From assembly GCA_963556495.2 (NCBI GenBank), contig OY747709.1:22786900-22850899 (forward strand): a stretch of 64,000 nt of DNA, read 5' to 3'. This DNA is from Valencia hispanica (Eukaryota > Chordata > Actinopteri > Cyprinodontiformes > Valenciidae). The notes below the pieces were generated by a model, which saw nothing but the letters and a program-made list of their open reading frames with translations, was not told where the DNA came from and made no database searches. The first letter of the stretch is position 1. Each line of letters begins with the position of its first letter. The position numbers and the translations under genes are program-made. Below, in pieces: positions 25,201-37,114 of the stretch.

Positions 25201-27692
25201 GGGTTACTGTAGGTGTCTTACCTGTAGGTTTTGCCCTCTTTCGGTGCCACAGTGACGCAGCCTTGGTCCGCTAGGATCGGGTAGGGCACCACCAGAAGTG
25301 GCCCAGATGTGTTTTCGGCTTTTATCTTCTTTCTTCCCCGAGGTGCCCTCGGTGGGGGGCCCAGGAGTCCTGCCAGGCCTCCGCCCTTCATATGATCCAT
25401 GCCAGGACCGCTAGCCAGTCCGGAGATGATGTTCACAGAAGGAGCCCCGCCCATGCGGTTCTGGCTGCTCGAGGTTGGAGTCGTGGGGGTCAGGGCCTCT
25501 GAAGTGCTGAGGTTGTCGGGTCGAGATGAGGGGGCCAGACCTGAGGAGGCAGGAACCAGAACTGCATTAGCTGTTTTACAGCGGATTTGAAGCATGTCGG
25601 ACTGTAGTGACTGTCGTACCTGAACGATGGTTGACCCGGCCTGATTGCTCAGTGAGTTGTCTCATGTGCCAGTCCTCCCATAATCCTTTGGCCTTTACTG
25701 ATGACTTGTCATCCAGGTTTCCATCTGAAAGGTAAGAGCGTTAGTCAGCAAAAATATTTGTTTTATTCTTTAATTTAACTAAAATGATGAAACTTGTATC
25801 CATTGACTCATAAGAAAAGAGCTATTCTAGATTTGGGTAGTTGTGAAAAATACTCTAACATTACTATCAATATACATTGCCTTAGTAAAGGATTCACATG
25901 CCTTGAATTTTTTCACCTCACAACCACCAACATTTATTTAGGATGGTGAAGCAACAGAAACCAATGCTTAACTTTGAAGTGCAAAGAAAGAAATACACAC
26001 CTCTTTAAATGTTTTAGAAACAACCTGTGACGTGGGATGTGCATTAGTTTATATTGCATTCCACTGTAGATCTGGCTGTATGTTGATATTGATTATGATT
26101 AGGTCACTTTTACCTGACTCTTATTCTTTTCTTCTTCATTACAATATCTCCACAATCTTTTATGAGCGTAAAGCATTTCAGTCACTACAAAAATGTGTAA
26201 AGTGTGGGCAACTAGGGTAGTGGAAGTCCTTCCAACAGACAGGATTTATAGAATTTGCATGCCAGTAATATATATGTTGTGAAATATACATTATTGGTAG
26301 ATCTTACCAGAATGCTATATTTGGTAATATATTTTAGTCGACAGTATAAAGATAATATCCAACAAAATATTGCATTCAAGAGGTCCTTGGAGATTGCAAT
26401 TTTGTAAAAAAAATTGACATTGCAAAGATGATTTGATTTATAGTCCAGCTCTACTTCCAACAATGTCTTTCTTCTCACAACTCTTCAATAAAGTAAATAT
26501 TTTGTCCTGTCAACAGCCTGTTACACCTGGGCTGTGGATCTCTGGAGCTCCTCCATAATCTTACCATGCTTTTACATTTTATTCCTAACCTGTCTGTTGT
26601 GAGTCTTGGCATTTATGATGCTGTTTGTTCATGAATGTTCTCCAACAGCCCCATGAGGCCTTGAGAGAACAGTTGGATTTATACTGATGAATGTGGCTCA
26701 GGAGGTAGGAGCTCGTCCTGTAACCGAGTTGCCGGTTCGAACCCCCACTCTGTCCGTCTTGGTCGTCGTGTCCTTGGGCAAGACACTTTACCCACCTTGC
26801 CTACTGGTGGGGGTCAGAGGTCCCGGCGGCGCCAGTGTTTCGCACCATTTTAAAACAAATGCACGCCACACTTGGAGATTTTTTTATTTTTTTTGAAAGA
26901 ATTTTAAAACAGTGTCTCTATTTCATTCCACTTCATAATGATAATGTTTTGTGTTGGTCTATCATATAAAGCCCCAATAAATAAATAGGGGTCTATAGAG
27001 GGGTATGAACACTTTTGCAAGGCACTATAACTGGTTTTTTTTGGGTTTTTTTTATTCGAATTTCAGGCTGCCCTAAAAATAAAAACAGTACCTGGTCCAG
27101 AGCTGGAGGCAGGACGAGCGTGCAGAGCAATGTCCGGCTGCCCGGAGCCCTGCGACTGTGAGTGGTGGCCCGGCAACTGCTGCGGCTGAAGCTTTGAGAC
27201 AGACATGCCGTGTGAAGCGCCACCGTCTGGGGACGAGGTGGACACCAGCAAAGGCTGCTGAGAGGGAGTGGAGGTAGGCGGCAGGTGCAGAGGTCTAATC
27301 TTCTCCGCCATCAGCTGCTCCTTGATCTTGTTAATGAGGACCAGGTTATCCAGCTGAAAGGGTTAACGGGTCATGCTCAACAGAAAACGGCCACCGTGTG
27401 TGAATGTCGTCTGTCGCCCCCACCAAAAAACACATTGCAGATAGGAGGGCAGCCACAAGCACAAACTAAAGAGCTTAATTTCTATTACAAATACTCTAGC
27501 AACCTGTGACAATTTCACAACCTGGGATTTGTTTTTCGGTGATGGGTGAAAAAGACATCCACACATGGAAACAGATGTGGCAGTTAGGGTGGAATTGCTG
27601 CAGTTCTTAAGTGTTGTGGATGGACTTACCTGGCCTGGCATGGAGGGAGGTGGTGGCCAAAAATAAGGGTTGTTAAATCGAGGCTCTGCCAT
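19234..27692 (-). CDS. znf362: C2H2 zinc finger protein 362 (eight coding exons)
   Basis: Nuclear DNA-binding protein of the ZNF362/ZNF384 family, probably a transcription regulator. Coding exons in gene order: 27692-27630 (ATG), 27353-27092, 25724-25620, 25540-25222, 24803-24579, 23520-23442, 21479-21321, 19350-19234 (TGA). All phases agree and give 442 residues; as I recall, human ZNF362 is near 420. The N-terminus MAEPRFNNPYFWPPPPSMPG and the exon-2 words LMAEKIRPLHLPPTS match ZNF362 rather than ZNF384. Exon 3 holds WEDWHMRQLTEQ. A basic stretch GRKKIKAEN precedes six C2H2 fingers (about residues 249-416), all with C and H ligands intact; finger 4 is the CX4C type and follows a TGDRPYKC linker. 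The C-terminus ends SIPIRISLI. One base of 5'UTR precedes the ATG in its exon, so at least one noncoding exon lies upstream. Introns contain Tc1-like relics and a SINE. Confidence 0.93.
20060..20530 (-). mobile_element. Tc1-like transposon relic (antisense), intron of znf362
   Basis: On the minus strand, 20302-20204 reads [19 protein letters not shown], the signature around the catalytic Glu of Tc1 transposases. The left end has ATTATTCACATC and a degraded terminal repeat. Poly-T and poly-G runs and stops interrupt the frame, so the copy is dead. Confidence 0.75.
21860..22480 (-). mobile_element. Tc1-like transposon relic, intron of znf362
   Basis: The minus strand around 22310-22250 reads KHGGGRVMVWGSFAAAE, the Tc1 transposase motif between the two catalytic Asp residues. 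Downstream frames are broken by several stops. The limits are approximate. Confidence 0.7.
25878..27030. mobile_element. Tc1-like relic split by a SINE
   Basis: The left end reads TTGCCTTAGTAAAGGATTCA and the right end ACACTTTTGCAAGGCACTAT, both typical outer ends of fish Tc1-like copies. Part of the interior (around 26600) resembles 49690-49830. No transposase frame survives. A SINE at 26690-26870 lies inside. Confidence 0.6.
26690..26870 (+). mobile_element. tRNA-derived SINE
   Basis: A pol III head is visible: an A-box-like GGCTCAGGAGGTAGGAGC and a B box GGTTCGAACCC at 26734-26744, with spacing as in a tRNA gene. After it comes CCTTGGGCAAGACACTTTAC and a CTGGTGG-rich body that I recall from teleost SINEs. 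It is not a functional tRNA because the body does not fold as one. It lies inside a Tc1-like relic in znf362 intron 2. Confidence 0.75.
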
Positions 27693-27693
27693 C

Positions 27694-30600
27694 CTGAAAC
27701 AAGGGACATGCATTGTAGTCATGAACAAAAGTGGTACTTGGTGAGCAATTGATTCACCAGGATGCACAAACACAACATGTGGGCAGAGGGGTGTGATGCT
27801 GAACCGCAAGCATGTGAAAACTATCTTACTAACCATCAGGCCCACACAGATTTATATTCCACTCCACATTATGCTGCATACTTGTCTGGACTGAATGACA
27901 GTCATCATTCTTACAATTGTACCAAATGTCAAAAAGATTATTATAAGGATAATTTCATATCAATTGCAGTCCTATTTTTACCCATTTACACTCATCTGTT
28001 TTTTGTTTTTTGATTAACCACATGTTTTCAAAAGCTTAGTGAAATTTTCCAAGCCAGACGTGATTATGGGCATATCTGTACTATCAAGAAATTACTTAAA
28101 TAAAGCCCATTTGGCAACTTAAAGTAGGCTAAAAGAGATTTTAAAAAACAGAAGACATTTGTAACGAGGCAAATACTTTTTCACAACACACTACATTGAT
28201 ATTTGATCAACTTTAAAAAAAAGAATTTTCTAAGCAGGATTCTTTTACAGACAGAGACAGACCAGATAGATAGATATATTTAGACAGTGGGATAGGTAAT
28301 AAAGTCTGGAAATGCAAATCTTACTCCATCCTCCTATTTTACTTTTTCCATAGTTATGAAGACCTGGAAAATACTAAAATCATATTCCAGATTTTTCTTG
28401 CCCTTTCCAGACCGCAAAGGAACCCTGTCTGCACAATATTTATCACTTAAAATCTATATTAAAGAGGACACCTTCAGGATCATTTAGTTGACAACAAAAT
28501 AACTTCTAAACTAACTTTGTAAACTTTTTTTTGCATTTTTAAACTTTTCACAACCAAAATTAGAAACCCTGCAGAGCGTAACTTAGACGTGAAGTTATAT
28601 ATGTGTGATCACCTTTTAAATTTAAACCTATTTCACAGCAAAGTCTGCAACCCATGCAGCAGATCATGCATGGTACATGCATACCAGTGGTGCTGAGTCA
28701 AGGAATATTTCCACAAAGATTAATTTGTTTGTGAAATAGATTGATGGAAAGATTATCATCATAACCCCACATTTTTGACCTTTTAATACATTTTTAAACC
28801 CCCTTCATTACTCTAATTTCTTTATACTTTGCTTCTAAGGAGCCAATTTTTCTTTAGTAATTTAAAATGCTATTAATTTAAGAGATCACCAGGCTTTCTG
28901 AAGGCCTATCAAAGATTTTTGTTGCACTTTCTCATTTTTTTGTTGCTTAAAAATTAGGATAATGGCCAAAAGGACAAAAGCAGTCATGTCTTTATACAGG
29001 AGAAAATCCAGTGAAAATGCACAAGACAGAATCTGAGAGATGCATCATTCTGTCATTAATCATCTGCTGTATGACAAGTTTTCCGCACATGGCTCTTTGG
29101 AAATCACCTGGTTGTTGCTAAAATACTATTTTATGAGTCAAATTCTGTTTTCCCTGGTGTTTTTCATGGAATTAAATAACCCCAGAACAATTGTTTTCGA
29201 GCTTTATGTAATGTCTACCACCTCAGAGAAGGTGGATTCTTGTCGATTTGCTGCATTTTGTCACAGGGAAATATGTTAAAACATTTCATAAATTGTTGAT
29301 TTGCAATTTTTGTAGTTTAGTTTGTGTAATTAAGTCTATCACATATTTAAATAGGTGAACAACCTTTTAGTGCGATCACATCCCTTTAGTGCTTGAATGT
29401 ATATAGACATAACCTGTTCTTAGCTTGTTTGCTAAAAGTTATTAGCCTGCTCACAGAGTTCAATAAATTGTAAATCCTTCTGGTTTCTGGACTTTTAATT
29501 AGAACATGGTTTAGTTTGAAGTTATTCCCAGATCCAAGTTCTGACTTCAGACATAAATGGAAAGCACAAAATCCAGAATAAATGAATGAACCCGCTTCCC
29601 TGTTGGGTGGTATCTGTTTGAAGCAAATATCACTGTGGTCCAATTAGTCATTGTTTTCATTGGTTGGGCCAATTAGCTTTATATTACAGCTAATTGGCTT
29701 AATATTTATCTGGTGAATGTTTAACGCTGGCTATGGGCTGATTACCTATATCGAGGTATACCAAAGTTCTAAAAGGTAAAGTTTCAGGGGTGGCTGAGTC
29801 TCCATTTTAGGACCTTTGCCTTATATTTTCACTCCTTCTCTCTCTCTTGTCCTGTCTGAAATGATGTGAAAAAACGCCACTATTACTGCAAATAAATTAT
29901 GTAAAAAAGATCCTAAAAGTTTCTGTCATACGGTTCCTGTGGTTTAAAGTCCTTTTAATGAGGTCCCAGAGAGGGTGGTGCAGTGCAGCTGTATCAAGCA
30001 AAAAGTAGTGCTGCACTTCCCCTCCCAAACTTGTTGCTACACACTGTTGGTCAGTAGAGTAAAAAAAAAGTCTACAACACTTTTAATTCCTTAAAAAAAC
30101 TACAAAATTGGACCAAGTTAGTAAACTATGAGCAGCATGTTTGTTAAACAGCTGACTGCAGGCTAGCCAATAGCCCAACTACTTAACCAGCTAAGATCAG
30201 CTCAATCGGTACAATCAACACTAAATCTAGTGAGTGTTTATTCCTAGATATATAAATATTCAGTCCCCACTGCTCTGATGCCCCTAAATAAAATACAAAA
30301 CAACCATTGCCTGCAAAATGTATCTAATTAATGATTGACATTTACCTATGTATAATTTAATCACAGTGTAAATCCAGCTCTACTGGGAAGGTTACCTGTT
30401 AGAGAACATTAGTTAAAAAAAAAACAGTATCATGAAGACCAAGGGACACAGAAGATGGATCAGGGATGAAGCTGTGGGCTAGTTTAAAGCAAAGTTAGGT
30501 TATAAAACGATAACCCAAGCTTTAAAGAGGCCCATGGCAGTGCTGGAGGAGCTGCAGAGATCCATAGCTCAGGTTGGGGAATCTGTAAGGAGGACAACTA

Positions 30601-31600
30601 TTAGACGTGCACTCCATAAACCTGGCCTTTATGGAAGAGTGGCAAGAAAAACAGATGTTAAAAGAGAGCCATAAGAAGTGCTTTTTGTAGTTTGTCATAA
30701 GCCATGTAAACACGTGAAAGATGGTGCTCTGGCCAGATGAGGCAACATTTAAACATTTCGGTTTACATGCAAAATACTATGCGTGTCAGAAAAGTAACAC
30801 GGCACATGGAGCTGAACCCACCATCTTCACCCTGAAACATCATGCTGTAGAGGTTCTCTTTTCTAGCAGAGAAGCAGACACGCAGAGGAATAGTTCAGTC
30901 ATTTGATTTGGCTGTATCGAAGAAGGGACACATCTAAAATATGTAGGACACCAGGCCCTGAGAACTGGAGATGGACACACCGAGTTTAAATCAAAACATA
31001 TTCATGCTTTTTTGGCCTGGCCTAGTCAAAGTCCTTGACAAAATCTAATTGGGGCAAGAGCTGAAACCTGACGTTCAGGTGCTGTCCATCTAATTGATTT
31101 CCATTTGCAAATAAATAAAGAGCCCGTTTCCTTTGCACCTCACAGCTATTTACTACTTTGCGTTGGTCAGTCACAGAATACATTTAACCTCTCGGTTGGT
31201 TTGAATGTGAAAATATTCAAGGGGTGTGAATACTTTAGCAAAGCCGTGTGTATAGATGAAAACAATAGTTATCAGCGTCTCACAGTTTTCTTCATCACAG
31301 GCAAACTTAAGTCTGAAACATCACCATCAGGACGCAGATGATGGGTGTGAAAACAATTTCAGTTTTCCAAGAGTGGATTTATTTTTTTGTTATTATTAGT
31401 ACGCCGACAATCTGGGTTTAAAATAAAGTAACATGAAGCACTAATAATTCGGTAATAAAGCGGTGTACCTGTCTAATAAACATGACATGTCTGTGTGAGT
31501 TGGGCCTGCCGACTAGTGTGCCTTTTTAAAACCACTCCGACACATTAACATTTTGCTCAGCTCCAGCATCTAAACGTCAGCTGAGAATGTGTGGACGCCT
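27694..31600 (-). other. Upstream intron of znf362, AT-rich, with TE relics
   Basis: The block from the ATG exon to the likely first exon region. 28030-28200 holds a Tc1-like end (GAGGCAAATACTTTTTCACA). 28200-30360 shows no gene or recognised repeat. 30370-31252 is a Tc1-like relic listed separately. Which base starts the transcript is not visible. Confidence 0.5.
30370..31252 (+). mobile_element. Tc1-like transposon relic
   Basis: Plus-strand translation gives fragments RRALHKPGLYGRVARK near 30605-30655 (the DNA-binding part of a Tc1 transposase) and VLWPDEATFKHFGL from 30724 (first catalytic Asp region). The right end at 31221-31252 reads GGTGTGAATACTTTAGCAAA. Stops and frameshifts show it is dead. 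The same family recurs at 33740-34565. Confidence 0.75.
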
Positions 31601-32580
31601 ATAAAAAGAACCAGAGAGCCGCAGCCGCGTAGCTTGCAGCTGTCCCCCAGCTCCTTTTGTTTGAATTTGTGGAAACTAAGCGTCCGTCGCTTTAAAAGCT
31701 CGGTCGAACCAAACTAAACTTTGCCTTCTTGGACTTTTCGGACATGTCGTCCTGCACGCACCGGGGAGCAGCTCCGGACTCGGGCCGACGGGGGAGGACT
31801 GTTCTTCCCCCGGACCCTCCCGCTCCTGCCCAGACATTCTCAGACAGTTTTCTTAAAACATTTCCAGACAAAAGAGAAACAAAAATGGCAGCCTTATTTT
31901 TATAAGGCGGGACGCCATATTCTGCAGACCCCAATTTTTTTTCTTTTTAGGAGCGTGTACCATAATAAGGTGCTGCGGATTTTTTTTCCTTTAAAAAAAA
32001 GGGAGCAGGGACACAAAGGTGTGTTTATCACGTCAATGGCGTGAATGATTGTTTACGGCGAATTGCAGGTTTGAATAGCCCGGCCTCCCCAGCTCTTAAA
32101 AAAACTGACACTTCCTACAACAACCATGCCCTGCGAAAAAAAACAGCTCGGAAACGGACAAGCTGGACTCATCGCGCCGATTCACAGCGCACGTCGATCC
32201 CTTTAAGGTGCCGATGTTAAAAGCAAACAGTCCCTTCACATCCCGAAAAACGCTTAGCCGTGTTAAGAAAATTTCACTTTTTTCCCCCCACATTCGGTAA
32301 CTTTTGGGCGAATCAAAAGAGGGAAATCACATTTTGTGCACAATTGCAAAGCATCCGGGACGCGATCCTTCATCAGAGCAAGCGCTTAGCGAGGGGAAAA
32401 AACACGCACACACACCAAAATAAGACATGCACAAATACCTTATGTCCTGGCTGCAGATATTGTCTTGCGAGAACAGCTATAATATAAAAGGTTGATGTTC
32501 TGTCTGCTTCCAGTCGGACCACCGCTTCCGGGTCGCTTTGTTCACTTCTGGGTGCTGCTGCAAGGCTCACTTACAGCGGC
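31600..32580 (-). promoter_or_regulatory. Candidate znf362 promoter and noncoding first exon
   Basis: This is the only stretch upstream of the znf362 ATG with clear CpG enrichment (31620-31830, 32150-32250, 32350-32560). On the minus strand GACATAAG followed by GTATTTGTG near 32440 could be the donor of a noncoding exon 1. No TATA box was convincing. The call rests on position and composition only. Confidence 0.4.
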
Positions 32581-33740
32581 TACAGAAAGGAAATCTGCTA
32601 ATGTTGCTTTGGATGTTTTGCTTTTTTTTAAAACCTCACAGCTCACCTTATTCACGTTTACTGTGCAGTGCATGCCAGGTGAATAATGTAGCGGTATTTT
32701 ACGGCGTGTTTTTATCACCCAGATGCGCACTTCAACTACAGCGGACTCTACAACATGGAGCACTCCATTACAACAAAATGTATGGCGTGCCAAATTATAC
32801 TGCAATAAAAAAGCATGTTTCACCTTGACAAGTAACAATGCATTATGATTATTGCACAGAGATTAGGCCAGCCTAGGAGAAACTGGTGGGAGTGAATGGA
32901 ACCACAAAATCAGCAGGGGAAAATATCACTACATGTATTTGCATTGTGCTTCTTTAATCGGAAATTAGAAAACAACTAAACAAACTAACACATCAATCTG
33001 AATATTATAACCGTAAAGGTAGTGATACCAGGTGACATTAAGTTTTCTCTCATGCTTTAAGAATGCCAATTTTTAAAGATGCAAAAATAAAATGAGAACA
33101 CTACATTTTATCCAACTGGGGGCCATTTGCAGCCCTTCATGGGAACAGATTTATGTGGCTGCCAACCACTATTCCAGAATGGTATGAATTGGCCCCATGG
33201 AGCACAAGTTTTTCAAAATGGCCAATTATAACCACACTTTTTTAAATAGTAAACAGGACCAGAAAGATTCACTGACTTTTTCTCAAAATCGGACTCTGGC
33301 TCATGGAATCATTAAACTTGGCTAAATACAGCAAGCATGTCCCGTTCTTGTTGCTGACAATAGACACACACACACACACACACACAAATCGAATGAGATA
33401 TAAATTAGGAAACTAAATGTCTTTCTTTTAATCAAGAGAACATGCAAGACCTTTTGTAGTTTGTATCTACAGTGATTTATAAACCTTTATTGTACAGACT
33501 ATTTTATTTGTTTCACTAATCTTTGCATGTTTAATGGATCTGGTGTTTTAGGTAACAAGTTGTTTGCTTAAGATGGAAACACACAATTCAGGCATGATGA
33601 GACAGTTAAAAAGTTTAATACTAAGTTGCCTTAATTTTATATATTTCTCATTTTATTTTCATGCAAATGGAGGACACTTAAGTAGTGAAATGCCCATAAA
33701 ATGGCAAGTAGAAAGGTGCAAATCCCATCATAATGTCACT
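32581..33740. other. Intergenic, nothing recognised except a CA repeat
   Basis: AT-rich DNA without a credible exon on either strand. A short (CA)n tract is at 33362-33385. Confidence 0.5.
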
Positions 33741-34565
33741 TTGAATCATTTAGTGCAGTTTAACACATTTTCCCTTGTTACAACTACACAATTTAGTGTG
33801 TTTTTTAGGGCTTTATGTGAAAAGGTAACACAAAGTAATATGAGGAAGAAAGACAGAAATATGTTGTTTTTCTTATCTATAAGATGTGTAAACCATATTT
33901 CTATTAAAACCTTTTTACTCTGATTTCCCTGTAAAACCCATCCAAAATTGCCATCAGAAGTAACTAATCAGTAAATAGAGTCCAACTGTATGTAATTTAA
34001 TCTTAGAATAATCCCAACTGTTCTGTGAAGGCCATAGAGGTTTCTCAGAGGACATTAGCGAGCATTTCAAGCTTTAGACATCTGCTCAATCTGAAAATAA
34101 AGAGTATGAAAAACTGCAAAAACCTACCAACACATAGCAGTCCGCATAAACTGTCAGGTCGAGAAAACCAGCCAAGAGGCTCCTCATAACTCTAGAGGAG
34201 CTGCAGAGATCTATAGCTCAGGTTGGAGAATCTGTCGTCAGGACAAGTTTATTTCACTCCACAAATCTGCCCTGTATGGAAGAGTGGCAATGAAAAAGAA
34301 CATTGTTGAGAGAAAGGCTGAAGACATTTCCAGTCTTCCACAAGCCATGTTGGAGGCACAGCAAACGTGGAATTTTTCAGGTTTTAGTTTGCAAAAACAT
34401 TTAAAAGCCATGGATCATTTTGCTTACACTTAAATCATGAAGTACTTTCTGATGGTCTATCATGTAAACTCATCACACAAAATCTAACTAAAGGTTCCTG
34501 TTTTAATTTGACAAAATGTGGAAAAGTTCACCAAGAATGAATACTTTTAGAAGGGAGCTGTTACT
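33740..34565 (+). mobile_element. Tc1-like relic, internally decayed
   Basis: Shares GAGCTGCAGAGATCTATAGC (34199-34218) and the following GGTTGGAGAATCTGTC with the relic at 30370-31252. The right end has AATGAATACTTTTAGAAGGG. No frame longer than a few dozen residues remains. 34566-35250 downstream holds nothing recognised. Confidence 0.6.
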
Positions 34566-35572
34566 GTATATATATATAATGAAGAAGTGTTCTGATACTG
34601 AGGTAAGATTTTTCTGCTAGCATTTGTGCCACAGCAAGTAACACTGGCTTGTTAAATCTTTTAAATATATCCTCTATAAACCTCCAGTCTGTGTGTTGGT
34701 TATGTTTAGAAAGGCTAGTCTTAAAATGATTATCTTAACACAGTTATATTCATGTTCACAATGTTTTATTTAATTATTTTTTTATATTAAGAGCAGATTA
34801 ACAATCTCTCAACCATCAAATTTGCCTTCTAGACACGTATGGCAAACTGATAATTTAGCTGATCTGAGTAAAAAAATGTTCCTTTTATGTCATCAAAATG
34901 CCAATAAAGTAGGACCCTCATTAAAGGACTATACACAAGCAGCTTAGTGAAACATTACTGGCCACGGTTGATGTGGTGAGGGCACACAAAGAAGTGGAAC
35001 TGGTCCAGTCGTATTTCTGGTCATCAAGCTCCCTCAGAAAAACTCCAGACTGAAGATTTCACCTTGTTATTCAAAATCTGTAAATATTATCTGCAGATTC
35101 TCTAACTCTTTAAATAAGCTCTGATTTTTTAAAATTTATAATAAGTTATAAATAATAAATACGTTTTTCTTAGTTTTAGTGCAACAAACAGATTTACATC
35201 AAAGTTGCTAAAGTTCTAAAGTGTGTAATTTCTTCCCCTATAACTTCCACCAACATCTTCTAGGAAAACTCTGTCTCCTGCTTCGCTGCAATCGGCTGCT
35301 TCGCTACTTTGCTCTCCATTCTGCTTGCATTCTTCTGCTTATTTTTTTTTCCCCTTATGATCCGACCTGCAGGACTTTTTGAATACATATAAATTTATGG
35401 GAAAAACCTTTTTTAGTAGTAACGGCAATATTTCATAGATCTTTTATCTTCAGCGGTCTGTGTGCGTGGCCTACACACAGCTGAAGCCTGATCTACAGCA
35501 TCTAAGTACTTAGCAATCACCTGAAGCTAGATATAGCTCGTAAGGTTGCTAACGCTAAGCTACAGCAACAAG

Positions 35573-36121
35573 ATGCCTTCCGTCTCCACAATGGACTACC
35601 AGGACCTTCTACAAAAGATAACAGCACTGGAGAGGAAAGTTCAACGGATAGAAGTTAATGTGGAGGTAAATGGATTGTGTGGAAATGAAACAACCTTATC
35701 ACTCTTTCAAAACAGTGGAAATGAGCAAGCTAACACACGGCTAAGAGGCAGAGATAACATGACCAAGAAAGAGGGAGCCTCTGCTCATTACATTAAATCA
35801 CAGAGTGATAATACTCCCTGGAACTGTCTTGGTGCTAAGCCAAAAACTAAATCATGTCTCTGGGAAACGGGAGGACGTAGTGCAGGCTGGACACAGCGAG
35901 CGGAAATCTGTGATGAGACCGACTGGCCTGCACTCCCTACAAGAGAGAGGGCTTCTTCTACTCCTGTACATGAGAGAGCACGGGACAGAACAGCTGCAAA
36001 TGGGAAAGTTAGCCACAAACTTTCAAAACAACGAAATGTGAAGCTGCAGAACAGATTTGCTCCACTGTTGGAGAACCCTGGATCTTTATCTGACGACCAT
36101 CCACCCAAGGCAGCGAGATGA
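35573..36121 (+). pseudogene. LINE ORF1, N-terminal part
   Basis: The best start is the ATG at 35573 (MPSVSTMDYQDLLQKITALE), giving about 182 residues to a TGA at 36119-36121. The first 30 residues form a short coiled coil, as in ORF1 proteins that multimerise. The rest is basic and Ser/Thr-rich. The TGA overlaps the ATG at 36118 of the next frame, so this could be a frameshift in one ORF1 or a genuine overlap. Confidence 0.6.
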
Positions 36122-36973
36122 GGACTGATAACCTGTCAGAGAGTGAGAGGCCACAGAGAAAGCAAAAGACTGGGCGTGAAACTCTGATTGTAGGTGATTC
36201 CTCTGTAAAGGACGTTCAGTGGATGTGTGGAAAGAACACCAAAGTCCTCTGCTTTCCAAAGAATATGGTCAGTGACATGCAGAAGAGGATTCTGAAAGCT
36301 GTGACTAAATATCCAACAGTGAAAAACATCGTTCTCCACACAGGGTCGAATGATGTGTCCAAGCAACAATCGTAGGTTCTAAAACGGGACTTCACTGGAT
36401 TATTGAACACCGTGAGCTCTTTGGATGCAGCATTATTCATCAGTGGACCTTTACCACCCATCAGAGGAGGAGAAGAAAGATTTAGCCGTCTTTTGGCATT
36501 AAATAAGTGGATTTTATCTGCATGTGCTGACAACAAACTGCAATTTATTAACAACTTTCAGATTTTTTGGGAGCGTAGACATTTTTTTTATGGCAAATGG
36601 ATTTAGTTTGAACAGGTCAGGTTTAAGACTGTTTACCTCCAATATTTTCTACTTCCTGCGTCATCCCTCTGTGCTTGGAGCCAAAAATGAGATACACAAA
36701 GACTTATCTCAAAAGGAAGACCAAACAAAGGGGGAGGAACTTCTTCTGCCCTCACTCATGGGAAGCTTCGAACAGAAGCAGGAAGAAGGATCTTTATTTG
36801 TCCCAAAAGCCCTCAACAGCCCTAAAGAACAGGACAGCGGACCTCCATCGCCCCCGCAAACCCCTGACAGCCCACAGTCTTCCCTACCGCGCCCCCCCCC
36901 CCCCTCCCCCCATCTGAAATTCACTGAGCAGATGATGGAGCGGGTCAACATTGGGCTCAGATCTACCCCCTAG
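36118..36973 (+). pseudogene. LINE ORF1, SGNH esterase-like part, broken
   Basis: The reading from 36118 gives TLIVGDSSVKDV (GDS nucleophile block) and VLHTGSNDV (GxND block) of SGNH hydrolases, the lipid-esterase-like domain found in ORF1 of some CR1/L2 elements. An in-frame TAG at 36373-36375 interrupts it. The same frame resumes to 36606, then the frame shifts near 36590 to one ending at 36973. The expected C-terminal Asp-x-x-His block reads NGFSLN, so the catalytic pair is lost. Confidence 0.65.
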
Positions 36974-37114
36974 ACCAATCTGTTTTCTTTACCCATAAAC
37001 CCCACACCAGGACGATCAAAGGTAGGGCAACAAGCCCGCCCCCCTCCTACCCCACCACGTAAGCATGTACAATCTCCACAGTCTGATGTATGATGTGTTA
37101 AGGGTCCAGGCTGC

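Noticed and set aside
26690..26762. A tRNA gene
   Set aside because: A and B boxes are present, but the acceptor and anticodon stems do not close. The tail is SINE-like.
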